From the NCBI GenBank assembly GCA_022841915.1, contig JALHQN010000014.1:80329-144328 (forward strand): a stretch of 64,000 nucleotides of DNA. Reading direction: 5' to 3'. This DNA comes from Burkholderiales bacterium (lineage in GTDB: Bacteria; Pseudomonadota; Gammaproteobacteria; Burkholderiales; WYBJ01). A program made the translations under genes and the position numbers. Under the pieces are notes generated by a model that was not told the DNA's origin, searched no databases, and was given only the letters and a program-made list of their open reading frames with translations. This document shows, piece after piece, positions 43,420 to 53,398 of this stretch; within the stretch, counting starts at the first letter, position 1; every line of letters begins with the position of its first letter.

Positions 43420-44640
43420 CTATAAATGCTCGACGTCGAATCCGGACACATCCGGGTCGCGGATGCCCAGATAGATGGGATTCGCGTCGCGGCGATGAAT
43501 ATTGATCTTGGCGTTGTACATACGCCGATAAGCGCCGTGTTTATCAGTCGCGCCGTAACGAGAAATGCCGAAGCGGCCGTCGTCGCGCCGTGGGCCCGTG
43601 AGATAGCAGCGGATTTCCCGCACGTACTCACCCGCCAAGCGGATACCCGCGAAGTCGTTTACCGCTTGCTGCATGCGTTCGACGAATCGCGGCGCAGAGG
43701 CGATCGCATCCGTGGTCTCCGCGGCGGCAGCGGCCGCACCGAAATCGCCGATGAGAATCTGCCCCGGCATGGCGTGGCCCAGCATGCGAGCCAGATCGAT
43801 GGTGACTTCACCCACGAGATAGCTCGTCAACGAAGGCGACAAGCCTTCGGGCTGATAGAACTCGTAGTGCGCACCCACATGGAACCCGGAGCGAAGCTCG
43901 GGCACCGCACGCGTCCGCGCCTTGGCGCGCGCCATCGCGTTGTCGGCCAGCAGAAGCAGCATGAGCTTGTAGAGCTCGACATTGCCCTGTCCGTCGGCGG
44001 CCCGGTTCCAGATGTAGAAGCCGTCACCGGTTGGGCTGCGTGCGAACTGTATTCGCGGATCGCCGCCCGCCAGCTTGTCGTAGGCGGAATTGATCGAGTA
44101 GGAAAGGCTGTTGAGGAGCGTCGCCTGCTCGATCGGCTCGTAAGTCGAGAAACCCACGATATCGAGCAGCACGACCGCCCGATCCCGGAACAAGGAGACG
44201 CTGTAGCGGCGCAGCAGCGCGTCGACCAGTTCCGGACCAAGATCGACAACGGGGTCGAACGGCAATTCCAGCATCACGGGCTCGATGCCGAGCTTGCGCG
44301 CGATGTCTTCGAACGCGACGAAGTCGACCAGCTTCGGGCCGGACACGATACCGTCGATGAACCGGGCGGGATCGGTTTCAGCAGCCACCGGCCTGACACC
44401 GGACACGTATTCGGCCAGGGCGAAATGCGGCAACCCGATCAACGAGATGTTGGATCCCCGACTGGAGCACAGAGCGATGACCCGCTCTCCCAAGCGCCAA
44501 TAGGTGTAGAGCAGCTGGTCGAGATGGGCTAGTCGAGTTCGCGCGTCGTTCGCACTGACGCCGGGCGCCGAGCGATAGCGCGAAAACGCATCGAGCCAGG
44601 ATTCACGCTGCAATGTCGCTTGCCGCATCTCTTTGGCCAT
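43420..44640 (-). CDS. Class III nucleotidyl cyclase-like domain protein
   Basis: 406 residues. A central VVLLDIVGFSTYEPIEQ resembles the first metal-binding Asp segment of class III adenylate/guanylate cyclases, and FARSPTGDGFYIWN resembles the second (G-D-G). The N-terminal ~130 residues and the C-terminal ~90 (ending HRRDANPIYLGIRD) are unrecognised. The substrate-specifying Lys/Asp and the transition-state Asn/Arg are not evident to me, so activity is uncertain. Soluble, single gene upstream-flanked by ychF. Confidence 0.6.
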   Translation of the reverse strand: MAKEMRQATLQRESWLDAFSRYRSAPGVSANDARTRLAHLDQLLYTYWRLGERVIALCSSRGSNISLIGLPHFALAEYVSGVRPVAAETDPARFIDGIVSGPKLVDFVAFEDIARKLGIEPVMLELPFDPVVDLGPELVDALLRRYSVSLFRDRAVVLLDIVGFSTYEPIEQATLLNSLSYSINSAYDKLAGGDPRIQFARSPTGDGFYIWNRAADGQGNVELYKLMLLLLADNAMARAKARTRAVPELRSGFHVGAHYEFYQPEGLSPSLTSYLVGEVTIDLARMLGHAMPGQILIGDFGAAAAAAETTDAIASAPRFVERMQQAVNDFAGIRLAGEYVREIRCYLTGPRRDDGRFGISRYGATDKHGAYRRMYNAKINIHRRDANPIYLGIRDPDVSGFDVEHL

Positions 44641-44695
44641 GGACTCTATCGTCCGCCGGAATCGAGGGCTGGGCAGATACGATCAGCCCGCCCGC

Positions 44696-45790
44696 TCAGA
44701 CATTGAAGCGGAAATGGATGACGTCGCCATCGCGCACGACGTACTCCTTGCCTTCGAGCCTCATCTTGCCGGCCTCCTTCGCGCCTTGCTCGCCGTTGCA
44801 GGCGATATAGTCGTCGAAGCCGATGACCTCGGCACGAATGAAACCGCGCTCGAAGTCAGTGTGAATGACCCCGGCCGCTTGCGGAGCCGTCGCGCCGACC
44901 TTGATCGTCCAGGCGCGGACTTCTTTCGGCCCTGCCGTGAAGTAGCTCTGCAAACCCAATAGCGAGAAACCGGCTCGAATCACCCGATCCAGACCGGGCT
45001 CGTCCATGCCCATGTCGGCCAGAAACACTGCCTTGTCCTCGTCGGGCATGTCGGCGATCTCGGCTTCGATGGCAGCACAGACGGCCACCACGGGGGCGCC
45101 CTCGGCCTTGGCATGCGCCCGCACAGCCTCCAGCAAGGGATTGCCGTCGAAGCCGCCCTCCTTCACGTTCGCCACGTACATCGCCGGTTTGGCCGTGATG
45201 AGGCAAAGCGGTTTCAGGATCGCGCGCTCCTCGTCGTACAGATCGAGAGCACGCACCGGCTTGGCTTGATCGAGCTGTGCACGACACTTCTCGAGCACAG
45301 CGACCAGCCGCTGCGCTTCCTTGTCGCCGCCCGCCTTCGCGAGCTTGCCATAGCGCGAGAGCTGCTTCTCCACGGTGGCGAGGTCGGCCAGCGCAAGCTC
45401 GGTGTCGATGGTCTCGATATCGGCGACCGGGTCGATGCGGTTCGAGACGTGAATGACATTGGGATCTTCGAAGCAGCGCACGACGTGGGCGATCGCGTCG
45501 GTTTCGCGAATGTTGGCAAGGAACTGGTTGCCCAGCCCTTCGCCCTTGGAAGCACCGGCAACGAGCCCGGCGATATCGACGAACTCGACCACCGCCGGCA
45601 GGAGCTTCTCCGGCTTTGCGATGGCAGCGAGCTTCACCAGGCGCGCATCGGGAACTTCCACGATACCCACGTTGGGCTCGATTGTGCAGAAGGGATAGTT
45701 CTCGGCTGCAATGCCAGCCTTGGTCAGTGCGTTGAACAACGTCGACTTGCCCACGTTCGGCAGTCCGACGATCCCGCATTTGAGGCTCAT
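44696..45790 (-). CDS. ychF: Redox-regulated ribosome-associated ATPase YchF
   Basis: 364 residues from the ATG at 45790, matching the family N-terminus [19 protein letters not shown]; a longer frame upstream overlaps pth and is discarded. Obg-family P-loop, the [21 protein letters not shown] switch, and the TGS domain at the C-terminus ([32 protein letters not shown]). The start overlaps the pth stop by 4 bases. Confidence 0.96.
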   Translation of the reverse strand: MSLKCGIVGLPNVGKSTLFNALTKAGIAAENYPFCTIEPNVGIVEVPDARLVKLAAIAKPEKLLPAVVEFVDIAGLVAGASKGEGLGNQFLANIRETDAIAHVVRCFEDPNVIHVSNRIDPVADIETIDTELALADLATVEKQLSRYGKLAKAGGDKEAQRLVAVLEKCRAQLDQAKPVRALDLYDEERAILKPLCLITAKPAMYVANVKEGGFDGNPLLEAVRAHAKAEGAPVVAVCAAIEAEIADMPDEDKAVFLADMGMDEPGLDRVIRAGFSLLGLQSYFTAGPKEVRAWTIKVGATAPQAAGVIHTDFERGFIRAEVIGFDDYIACNGEQGAKEAGKMRLEGKEYVVRDGDVIHFRFNV

Positions 45791-46368
45791 GCCACCGGTC
45801 CCTTCGTCGTATGTAGCTTGTGCATCGCTGTCTCCATCTTGCTCTCTGCCATCAGCGGCCAGATCTCGAGGCTGCGCTCGATCGCATCGTCGATCGCACG
45901 GCGTTCTTCGGCACGCGGCGCGCACAATACGTAATCGATGACTTCATCGCGCACGCCCGGATGACCGATGCCGATACGCAGACGCCAGAAATCCTTGGTC
46001 CCGAGCTGTGAGGCAATGTCGCTCACGCCGTTGTGACCGCCTGCTCCGCCGCCCTTCTTGAGCTTCACGGCGCCAGGCGGAAGATCCAATTCGTCGTGCA
46101 CCACCAGGATGTCCGTCGGCTGGATGCGGTAGAAGGACGCCAGGGCAGCCACCGCACGGCCGCTATGGTTCATGAATGTTTCCGGGAGCAGCAACCAGGT
46201 ATTCCCGTTCGGCGGCGACAGCCGCCCGGCCAAGCCTTGGAATCGTCCCTCGGCCCGCAAGCCCACGCCTACCCGTTCGGCCAGCCGTTCGACCCACCAA
46301 AACCCTGCGTTATGGCGTGTCGCCTGATACTTGCGCCCCGGATTGCCTAGCCCAACGACGAGTTTCAT
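45787..46368 (-). CDS. pth: Peptidyl-tRNA hydrolase
   Basis: 193 residues. [22 protein letters not shown] holds the catalytic His and Asn; [18 protein letters not shown] and GGHNGVSDI are the other signatures. It recycles peptidyl-tRNA. The usual rplY-pth-ychF order is kept, but a terminator lies between rplY and pth. Confidence 0.97.
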   Translation of the reverse strand: MKLVVGLGNPGRKYQATRHNAGFWWVERLAERVGVGLRAEGRFQGLAGRLSPPNGNTWLLLPETFMNHSGRAVAALASFYRIQPTDILVVHDELDLPPGAVKLKKGGGAGGHNGVSDIASQLGTKDFWRLRIGIGHPGVRDEVIDYVLCAPRAEERRAIDDAIERSLEIWPLMAESKMETAMHKLHTTKGPVA

Positions 46369-46477
46369 GGCTTTCGAGTATCACAGGAAGCGGCGCTGTC
46401 GACCATCGCGCTCGACGCGCCCCAGGTTTGCAGTCGAACTTGCCGGCATGCGTCGACGGTACGGGCGATGCCCAATG

Positions 46478-46508
46478 AAAAAGCCCGCCACGACTAAGCC
46501 TGGCGGGC
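46478..46508 (-). terminator. Rho-independent terminator downstream of rplY
   Basis: On the minus strand an 8-bp stem GCCCGCCA/TGGCGGGC with a 10-base loop is followed by TTTTT. It lies between rplY and pth. Confidence 0.8.
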
Positions 46509-46555
46509 CAGGGCAGCGCAGGCAACCAGGGCCGCGCCACCAACCTGCTTGTTGA

Positions 46556-47209
46556 TTACTTCTTGTCCTTGTCGGCAGCCGCATCGGGCTTTTCAGCGCC
46601 GGCCGCAGCTGTGGCCGCCGTGGCCGCAGCCTCTTCGATGAGCGCTCGCGGCACCGACAGGGTGACGACGACCTGATTCTCCTGTTTGAGACGGGCAACC
46701 AGCTCGACGCCACTGGGAATCGCGAGTTCGTTGACGTGAATCGAATGGCCGAGATCCAGCTTGGAGACATCGACTTCGATGTACTCGGGCAGGTCGCCGG
46801 GCAGACACTGGACATCGACGTCGTTCATCACGTGGCTGACCACGCCGCCTTCCTTGACCCCGGGGCACAGTTCGGCATTGACGAAGTGCAACGGCACCTT
46901 CATGTGGATCTTGCGATCGGCGGCCACGCGTTGGAAGTCCACGTGCAGCACCTCGGCCTTCCAGGGATGCATCTGCACATCGCGCAGCAAGACCTTGTGC
47001 TGGCTGCCGTCGACCGTCATGTCGAGAATCGAAGCGTGGAAAGACTCCTGCTTCAAGTGGCGCGCGAGGGCGTTGTGATCGAGCTCGATCGCCTGCGAAT
47101 CCTTGCCCGCGCCGTAGACCACGCCCGGCACACGGCCCGTGCGCCGCATGCGCCGGCTCGGCCCGGTGCCATTGGTGTTGCGAGGAAAGGCGGTAAATTC
47201 GATCTTCAT
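46556..47209 (-). CDS. rplY: 50S ribosomal protein L25 (CTC form)
   Basis: 217 residues: L25 domain (TGRVPGVVYGAGK, HASILDMTVDGSQHKVLLRDVQMHPWK) plus the CTC C-terminal domain and an Ala/Lys-rich tail. It binds 5S rRNA. The long form is normal outside enterobacteria. Follows prs by 48 bases. Confidence 0.96.
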   Translation of the reverse strand: MKIEFTAFPRNTNGTGPSRRMRRTGRVPGVVYGAGKDSQAIELDHNALARHLKQESFHASILDMTVDGSQHKVLLRDVQMHPWKAEVLHVDFQRVAADRKIHMKVPLHFVNAELCPGVKEGGVVSHVMNDVDVQCLPGDLPEYIEVDVSKLDLGHSIHVNELAIPSGVELVARLKQENQVVVTLSVPRALIEEAAATAATAAAGAEKPDAAADKDKK

Positions 47210-47257
47210 CCTACTTCTCCAAAAAGTCCGCTGTGCCGGCTTGCCGACCTGCCTAGG

Positions 47258-48220
47258 TCATTCAGCAAACAACGAGCTGACAGAATTCTCGCTGCTGATT
47301 CGCAGCATTGTCTCGGCCAACAATTCCGCTATGCCAAGAGCGCGTATTCGACCGCATGCTTTGGCGGGCTCGCTCAAAGGTATGGTGTCGCAAACAACCA
47401 ACTCGTCCAGTACGGAGGCACTGATGCGCTGAACGGCCTGCCCCGACAGCACCGGATGCGTACAGTACGCGACCACTCGCAGCGCGCCCGCTTCCTTCAA
47501 TGCCCGAGCCGCCTCGCACAGCGTATTGGCGGTATCGACCATGTCGTCGACGATCACGCAAGAGCGCCCCTGCACTTCGCCGATGATGTTCATCACGGTG
47601 GCCACGTTCGGGCGTGGCCGCCGCTTGTCGATGATGGCCAGATCGGACTCGAGCCGCTTCGCCATGGCGCGGGCCCGCACCACACCGCCCACATCCGGCG
47701 ACACCACGACGAGATCCTGATAGTTCTTCTTCCACAGATCGCCGAGCAGCATCGGCGTTGCGTACACGTTGTCGACCGGAATATCGAAAAAACCCTGGAT
47801 CTGATCGGCGTGCAGATCCATCGTCAAGACCCGATCGACGCCCACGCTTTGCAGCATATTGGCCACGACTTTGGCGGTGATGGGCACGCGGGCCGATCGC
47901 GGCCGCCTGTCCTGGCGCGCGTAGCCGAAATACGGGATGGCGGCGGTTACCCGACCGGCCGACGAACGCTTGAGCGCATCGACCATGATGATCAGTTCCA
48001 TCAAGTGATCGTTCGTCGGCGTGCAGGTCGATTGCAGCACGAAGACGTCTTTGCCGCGGACGTTCTCCAGGATCTCGACCATGACTTCCCCGTCGGAGAA
48101 GCGACCGACCGTCGCCCGCCCCAGCGGGATGTTCAGCGAACGCACGACCTGCTCGGCCAAGCTCGGGCTGGCATTGCCGGTGAACACCATCAGGCGCTCG
48201 TAAGCGGCGGTGCCGGCCAT
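47258..48220 (-). CDS. prs: Ribose-phosphate pyrophosphokinase
   Basis: 320 residues from the ATG at 48220 ([16 protein letters not shown]), which gives the usual family length; an in-frame TTG at 48274 would add 18 residues. Signatures: [31 protein letters not shown] and the PRPP loop [15 protein letters not shown]. It makes PRPP from ribose 5-phosphate and ATP. tRNA-Gln lies just upstream. Confidence 0.95.
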   Translation of the reverse strand: MAGTAAYERLMVFTGNASPSLAEQVVRSLNIPLGRATVGRFSDGEVMVEILENVRGKDVFVLQSTCTPTNDHLMELIIMVDALKRSSAGRVTAAIPYFGYARQDRRPRSARVPITAKVVANMLQSVGVDRVLTMDLHADQIQGFFDIPVDNVYATPMLLGDLWKKNYQDLVVVSPDVGGVVRARAMAKRLESDLAIIDKRRPRPNVATVMNIIGEVQGRSCVIVDDMVDTANTLCEAARALKEAGALRVVAYCTHPVLSGQAVQRISASVLDELVVCDTIPLSEPAKACGRIRALGIAELLAETMLRISSENSVSSLFAE

Positions 48221-48299
48221 GTTGCGAAGCTGGGCACTGGAGAGGAAACTGCTTCCCACGGGATGCTTTCTCAATGCGTTGACGCTTCCGAACTACGTT

Positions 48300-48317
48300 G
48301 GGCACCTTGAGGTGCCC
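48300..48317. terminator. Hairpin immediately 3' of tRNA-Gln
   Basis: GGGCACC/GGTGCCC with loop TTGA, between tRNA-Gln and prs. No T-run, so it may be a processing hairpin rather than a terminator. Confidence 0.4.
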
Positions 48318-48328
48318 TCGGCTCGACG

Positions 48329-48405
48329 TGGCTGGGGAGGAAGGATTCGAACCTTCGCATGCCGGAATCAAAATCCGGTGCCTTAACCAGCTTGGCGACT
48401 CCCCA
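48329..48405 (-). tRNA. tRNA-Gln (anticodon UUG)
   Basis: 77 bases with encoded CCA. Anticodon loop TTTTGAT gives UUG. T arm AGG TTCGAAT CCT, acceptor TGGGGAG paired with CTCCCCA. The end of ispE overlaps its 5' part. Confidence 0.95.
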
Positions 48406-49264
48406 AAATCATTTCTCGCAGGGGGTGATGGTCCAACCCCCGAGCAACGAATCCCTGCATGTGCGGCGGCCTTGCGGCGAAAACTTGGCGGGCCTCGAGT
48501 TCTTGGCTAAAGGAGGCGAAAACACATGCCCCGCTCCCCGTAAGCCACGCAGGCCCGTGCCGCCGCAGCCAATCCAAATGGTCTTTTATTGCCGGGTACA
48601 AGCGACAGACGACCGGTTCAAGATCGTTACGCAGGCCCCCCGCGAAAAAGGCCGACATTGTCATTCGATTCGAGTCACGTGTCAATTGCGGGTCGCCGAA
48701 GATGCTTGCCGTCGGGACTGCGACGGGCGGAATCAGCACGACATACCAGGCCGGCGGGAGCTCGATCGGCGTGAGCTTTTCGCCGATCCCCTCGCCGAAC
48801 GCGTTCTCACCGCAAACGAACACGGGCACATCGGCGCCGAGTTCCACAGCCAGAGGCGCCAACGCCGACACCGGCAAGTCCAGGCCCCAGAGTCGATTCA
48901 GGACGATCAGTACCGTTGCCGCATCGGAGCTGCCGCCACCCAAGCCGCCCCCCATGGGCAAACGTTTTTCGAGGCAGATCTCCGCACCGGCCTTCACCCC
49001 ATACCGCGCGCGCAGAAGCTGTGCCGCGCGAATAGTGAGATCGTCCGCGGCCGGCAAGCCAGGAACATCGTTGCCGCGCACGATCCGGCTGTCCGGACGC
49101 ACTCGTATCCGCAAACGATCGCCATGATCGATGAAGCGGAATACCGTCTGCAGTTCGTGATAGCCATCGGGCCTGCGGCCAACCACGTGCAAGAACAGAT
49201 TGAGCTTGGCCGGCGCGGGATACCAGCGCTGAAGTTCGGTGTCATCACTCACGGGGTCGGCCAC
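48383..49264 (-). CDS. ispE: 4-diphosphocytidyl-2-C-methyl-D-erythritol kinase
   Basis: 293 residues. GHMP-kinase motifs: PAPAKLNLFLHVVGRRPDGYHEL, LPMGGGLGGGSSDAATVL and LTGSGACVFASF. Fourth step of the MEP isoprenoid pathway. Its stop codon lies inside the tRNA-Gln sequence, an overlap of 23 bases. Located downstream of lolB as is common in betaproteobacteria. Confidence 0.95.
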   Translation of the reverse strand: MADPVSDDTELQRWYPAPAKLNLFLHVVGRRPDGYHELQTVFRFIDHGDRLRIRVRPDSRIVRGNDVPGLPAADDLTIRAAQLLRARYGVKAGAEICLEKRLPMGGGLGGGSSDAATVLIVLNRLWGLDLPVSALAPLAVELGADVPVFVCGENAFGEGIGEKLTPIELPPAWYVVLIPPVAVPTASIFGDPQLTRDSNRMTMSAFFAGGLRNDLEPVVCRLYPAIKDHLDWLRRHGPAWLTGSGACVFASFSQELEARQVFAARPPHMQGFVARGLDHHPLREMILGSRQAG

Positions 49265-49291
49265 TGTTGCGGATCCGCCTGCGCATCACGA

Positions 49292-49870
49292 TCAGTCGGG
49301 CCGCTGCAATTGATCGATGACGAGTCGAATCTCCACGTCTTCCTTGCGCAGATCCAGGCGCAGGATGGCGGGCCCCGGAGCAGCCGCTTCTCGCCGCGTC
49401 CATCGCACGACCCAGCCCTCGCGCTCCAGACGCGTCATGTGCCCGGCGCCGTCACGCTCTGCCGCGCTGCTCGCGCCGGGAGGCACCTCGCCCAGCACGT
49501 AGTAGCTGAGGTCCGCAAGCGGCAGACTCCAACCCAGGCCGTCTTTCGTCAAGGACTCGATGCTCATCGACTGATACGTCTGCTGGTCGGCCGTGGTCAA
49601 TGTGGCGCCGGTCGAATCACGCACGATGTGCGCGGCCGTCTGCCCCAAGGGCCCTCCCAGCCAAACCTCGTCCGCCGAATCGTCGTGGCGCCAGCGCAAG
49701 GACCCTGAGAATGCCTGCGGCCCGAACCGCACGTACACCCGGCCGAGCATTTCGAAGGACACCGGACTGCCTTGACTGCGTCCCTGGCCTACGAAAGGCA
49801 GCTGGGCACAACCGCTCAGCACCAACGCGAAAACAAGACAGGGGAACGCGCGAAAAATACCGGAACTCAT
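49292..49870 (-). CDS. lolB: Outer-membrane lipoprotein insertion protein LolB
   Basis: 192 residues. Lipobox VLSGC near residue 21, then a LolB-type beta sheet (FSGSLRWRHDDSADEVWLGGPLGQTAA, YQSMSIESLTKDGLGWSLPL, MTRLEREGWVVRW). It receives lipoproteins from LolA. Starts directly after the TPR gene. Confidence 0.9.
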   Translation of the reverse strand: MSSGIFRAFPCLVFALVLSGCAQLPFVGQGRSQGSPVSFEMLGRVYVRFGPQAFSGSLRWRHDDSADEVWLGGPLGQTAAHIVRDSTGATLTTADQQTYQSMSIESLTKDGLGWSLPLADLSYYVLGEVPPGASSAAERDGAGHMTRLEREGWVVRWTRREAAAPGPAILRLDLRKEDVEIRLVIDQLQRPD

Positions 49871-51637
49871 CTACTGCAGAAACTTCTTGAGGACCGCCCG
49901 CAGCACTTCGTTCTCGGGATGCTCGGCCAGTGCCCCCTTCCAGATGCGTCGAGCCTCGTCGTGCTGCCCCTGCACCCAAAGCACTTCGCCCAGATGAGCG
50001 GCGATTTCCGGATCGGGTCTGCGATCGAATGCCTTTTGCAGATAAGCCTGCGCCTCCGGAAGGCGACCGAGCCGATACAACACCCAACCCATGCTGTCCT
50101 GGATGAAGGGGTCATCGGGCGCCAGCTTCAACGCCTGGTCGATGAGTACGAGCGCTTCCTGGAAGCGATCGGTGCGGTCCGCCAAGGTATAGCCCAGCGC
50201 ATTGTAGGCGTGGGCGTGGTCGGGACGCAGTTCGATCAGTCTGCGCAGGCTGGTCTCGACGACGTCGAGCCTGTCCACCTTTTCGGCCGCCATCGCATAG
50301 TCGTAAAGCAGTTCGGGCGTATCCGGCAGCTTCTGCAGCGCCTGCGCCAGCAGATCGAAGGCTTCCTTGTGGGCCTTGGTGTCCCGAAGAATCGCAGCTT
50401 CGAACTGCGTGAGCTGAACCCTCTGTGCGAGATTATCCGGCTGCTGCCCCTGCAGCAGGGCGCGCGCCTCGGCCACCTTCCCCTGCTTGGCCAGAAGGTT
50501 CGCAATGCGCCCCTGGGCGGGCAGGTACTGCTCGCCCGGCATTACCGACCGGTACCATTGCAGCGCTTCGTCGGCTCTCTTCTGCTCTTCGCTCACCTGA
50601 CCGAGATAGAACCGCACCGTGTCCGCGCTGTTGCCGGCAGGATCCAGATCGAGTACCCGCTTCAGATGCGTTTCGGCAAGCGGCCATTCGGTCATCTGCA
50701 CTGCCAGCAGGCCGACGGTCAAGGCAACCGCCGCATCCTCGGGATGCGCCTTCACGAGCGCCTGAATCTCGCGCCGAGCCTCGTTCTTTTTCTGATCGGC
50801 GACCAGCAAGCGGACCAAATTGAGCCGGATGTCCTTGGCCCCCGGGTGGCTCCTCAAATAGCTGCGCCCGAAGGTAGCGGCCTCGGTACTGGATCGCTGC
50901 TGCAGCACCTGCATGCGAAACAAGGCTGCCAGTTCCCAATCGGGGCGCAGCTTGAGCGCTTCGGCCGCGCCGGCCAGCGCACCGTCCGGTTGCCCGGCGT
51001 TCCATGCCGCCTGGGCCACCGCCAAATGAGCCTCGGGCACCGTGGGATGCAGCGCAGCCAATTCTTTGATCAACCCCGCCACCGCTGCCTTGTCGGCATG
51101 GTGAGCAAGCAGGTTGTTCATCTGCAGGAAGATCTGGGCGGTCTGCGCCGGATCCGCCGTAAGCAACATCTCCAGATGGGGGCGAACGTCCTGGAGCGCC
51201 CCGCTGCTGATCAGGATCGACGCCAGGGTTTGCCGCGCTTGCAGCGATGTCGGATCGGCCTGCAGCCAGATCGTCGCCGCCTCGACGGCCCATGCGCCCT
51301 GCCTTGCCTGCACGGCAACGGCAGTCGCGCGCCTGGCGATGCGCGGATCACGGGTCTTGCGCGCCAGCTCGACATAGACCTTCGCGGCCAACCCGATCTC
51401 TTGCCGGCTCAAGGCCATCTCGGCGAGGAGATACTCGTACAGGAGTTGCGGGGTCAGATCCTGGGGCGGCAGCGCTGGACCGGACTTCGTTTCAGGCTTG
51501 GGCTTGGGCGCGGGCTCGACCTGCGAGGCGCTCGCAGCCTGGGGAGGCGATTCTTTCGCAGGCACTTGCGCGCAACCGCTTTGAAGCGCGGCGAGGGCGC
51601 AAGCCAAGATGCAGACGAGGGCTCTGGACAAAGTCAT
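49871..51637 (-). CDS. TPR-repeat lipoprotein
   Basis: 588 residues. Signal with lipobox LQSGC near residue 22, a Pro/Lys-rich linker, then many TPR units through to the C-terminus (AYNALGYTLADRTDRFQEAL, FIQDSMGWVLYRLGRLPEAQAYL, HLGEVLWVQGQHDEARRIW). Such proteins precede lolB in many betaproteobacteria; a role in envelope assembly is likely but unproven. Confidence 0.88.
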   Translation of the reverse strand: MTLSRALVCILACALAALQSGCAQVPAKESPPQAASASQVEPAPKPKPETKSGPALPPQDLTPQLLYEYLLAEMALSRQEIGLAAKVYVELARKTRDPRIARRATAVAVQARQGAWAVEAATIWLQADPTSLQARQTLASILISSGALQDVRPHLEMLLTADPAQTAQIFLQMNNLLAHHADKAAVAGLIKELAALHPTVPEAHLAVAQAAWNAGQPDGALAGAAEALKLRPDWELAALFRMQVLQQRSSTEAATFGRSYLRSHPGAKDIRLNLVRLLVADQKKNEARREIQALVKAHPEDAAVALTVGLLAVQMTEWPLAETHLKRVLDLDPAGNSADTVRFYLGQVSEEQKRADEALQWYRSVMPGEQYLPAQGRIANLLAKQGKVAEARALLQGQQPDNLAQRVQLTQFEAAILRDTKAHKEAFDLLAQALQKLPDTPELLYDYAMAAEKVDRLDVVETSLRRLIELRPDHAHAYNALGYTLADRTDRFQEALVLIDQALKLAPDDPFIQDSMGWVLYRLGRLPEAQAYLQKAFDRRPDPEIAAHLGEVLWVQGQHDEARRIWKGALAEHPENEVLRAVLKKFLQ

Positions 51638-51677
51638 ATCTTCAATGTTTCCGACAGTTTAGGTTATATTCGCGCGC

Positions 51678-52649
51678 TTGAACAAGCGCGCTCTTGAAGG
51701 ATCGGTCATCGAGCCCAGTGCAAAGACTACCGTCAACGCCCGACAGATCTCGCGCAGATTTGGCGCGTACGAGGCGGTTCGCGAAATCGATTTGACCTTG
51801 CGTCGCGGCGAAGTTCTTGGCCTGCTCGGTCCGAACGGTGCCGGCAAGACCACGACCATGCAGATGCTCACCGGCAATCTTGCCCCGAGCGCAGGGACGA
51901 TCCAGATCTGCGGGATCGACCTCCTTGCTCAACCGCTGCAGGCCAAGCGTCATATCGGTTATCTGCCCGAGCATCCCCCGCTTTACCGCGAATTCACCGT
52001 GGACGAGTTCTTGCGCCTGGCCGGGAAGCTGCACCGGATGTCGCCGGCGGCAATGACGCCGGGCCTCGATGCCGTGAAGGCCCGCTGCGGGCTAGACGGT
52101 ATCGGCAAGCGTCTGCTCGGTTCACTGTCGAAAGGCTATCAGCAACGCGTCGGCATCGCCCAAGCGATTCTGCACAACCCCGATGTGATCGTGCTCGATG
52201 AACCGACCGTCGGCCTGGATCCGATCCAGATCCGCGAGATCCGCAGCCTCATCCGGACGCTGGGCGAGGAGCGCTCGGTCATACTCTCGACCCATATCCT
52301 GTCCGAGGTCGAGGCCGTGTGCGACCGCGTCGAAATTCTCCACCAGGGACGGGTCGTCTTCAGCGACACGATTGCTGCGCTCGATGAGTTCACGCACGGC
52401 CGCGCACTGCAAGTCGCGTTTCGACATCCACCCGCCCAGGCAACGCTCGCCGCCTTGCCCGGCGTCAGTCGCGTAGAACGATTGAATGAACACCAATTCC
52501 TGCTCGGCCGCGAGTCCAAATTCGATCCGACGGATGTGCTCGTCGCTCGCTCGGTCGACCAAGGCTGGGGGCTCTACCAACTGGGTCCGGCCCACAGCCG
52601 CCTGGAGGACGTCTTCGTGCATCTGACTCGCGACGAGCCGCAAACATGA
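51678..52649 (+). CDS. Gld-type ABC transporter ATP-binding protein
   Basis: 323 residues from a TTG at 51678, the only canonical start before the conserved core. Walker A LLGPNGAGKTTT, Q-loop YLPEHPPLY, signature LSKGYQQRVGIAQAI, Walker B VIVLDEPTVGLDP and H-loop LSTHIL. A C-terminal ~90-residue domain is typical of this subgroup. A TATATT -10-like box ends only 8 bases before the TTG. First gene of a four-gene run. Confidence 0.88.
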   Translation: MNKRALEGSVIEPSAKTTVNARQISRRFGAYEAVREIDLTLRRGEVLGLLGPNGAGKTTTMQMLTGNLAPSAGTIQICGIDLLAQPLQAKRHIGYLPEHPPLYREFTVDEFLRLAGKLHRMSPAAMTPGLDAVKARCGLDGIGKRLLGSLSKGYQQRVGIAQAILHNPDVIVLDEPTVGLDPIQIREIRSLIRTLGEERSVILSTHILSEVEAVCDRVEILHQGRVVFSDTIAALDEFTHGRALQVAFRHPPAQATLAALPGVSRVERLNEHQFLLGRESKFDPTDVLVARSVDQGWGLYQLGPAHSRLEDVFVHLTRDEPQT

Positions 52650-53398
52650 TTCGCGCGCTTGCCGGCAAGGAACTGCGCAGTCTCTTCGTCTCCCCGCTTG
52701 CCTGGGTGTTGCTCGCGGTGGTGCAAATCGTCATGGCGTGGGTCTATCTCATGCGACTCGATGCCTTCATGGAGCTGCAGCCGCGCCTGGCCCAGTTGGC
52801 GAACGCGCCCGGAGCGACCGAGCTCATCGTGGCGCCCGTCTTCTCTGCCGCCGCGGTGGTGCTGATGATGACCGTCCCGCTGCTGAGCATGCGACTGATC
52901 GCCGAGGAGCGGCGCAACCGCACCATGACCTTGCTCATATCGGCGCCGCTGTCGATGACCCAGATCGTCCTCGGCAAGTTCGTCGGCCTCGTGGCGTTCC
53001 TGCTGCTCCCGGTGGCGATGGTGACACTCATGGGCTTGACGCTCGGCGCAGGTGCGGACGTCGACACGGGACTGATCGCGGCGAACACCTTGGGGCTCGC
53101 GCTCCTGCTTTGCACCTTCGCCGCCGTCGGCTTGTTCGCATCCAGCCTGACACGACAGCCGATCGTCGCCGCCGTCGTGGCGCTAGGCTTGCTGCTCGCC
53201 TCGTGGCTGGCCAGTCTTGCCGACCCCGATCCGTCGTCCGTACTGCAGATGATATCGATGACTCGACGCTTCGAGAGCTTCAATGCGGGCCTGGTGGACA
53301 GCGCCGACCTCGTCTGGCATGTGCTCGTGATCGCTGCCTTCCTGGTGCTGACGATCCGCCAGCTCGATCGCGACCGCCTCGTCGGGCAAGCCGTATGA
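52646..53398 (+). CDS. ABC transporter permease (GldF-like)
   Basis: 250 residues, six hydrophobic helices (LAWVLLAVVQIVMAWVYLM; GKFVGLVAFLLLPVAMVTLM; VLVIAAFLVLTIRQLD). ABC2 membrane subunit partnering the preceding ATPase; overlaps it by 4 bases (ATGA). Confidence 0.88.
   Translation: MIRALAGKELRSLFVSPLAWVLLAVVQIVMAWVYLMRLDAFMELQPRLAQLANAPGATELIVAPVFSAAAVVLMMTVPLLSMRLIAEERRNRTMTLLISAPLSMTQIVLGKFVGLVAFLLLPVAMVTLMGLTLGAGADVDTGLIAANTLGLALLLCTFAAVGLFASSLTRQPIVAAVVALGLLLASWLASLADPDPSSVLQMISMTRRFESFNAGLVDSADLVWHVLVIAAFLVLTIRQLDRDRLVGQAV

Noticed and set aside
46736-48310. 524-codon plus-strand ORF
   Set aside because: Antisense to rplY and prs, both well-supported genes.
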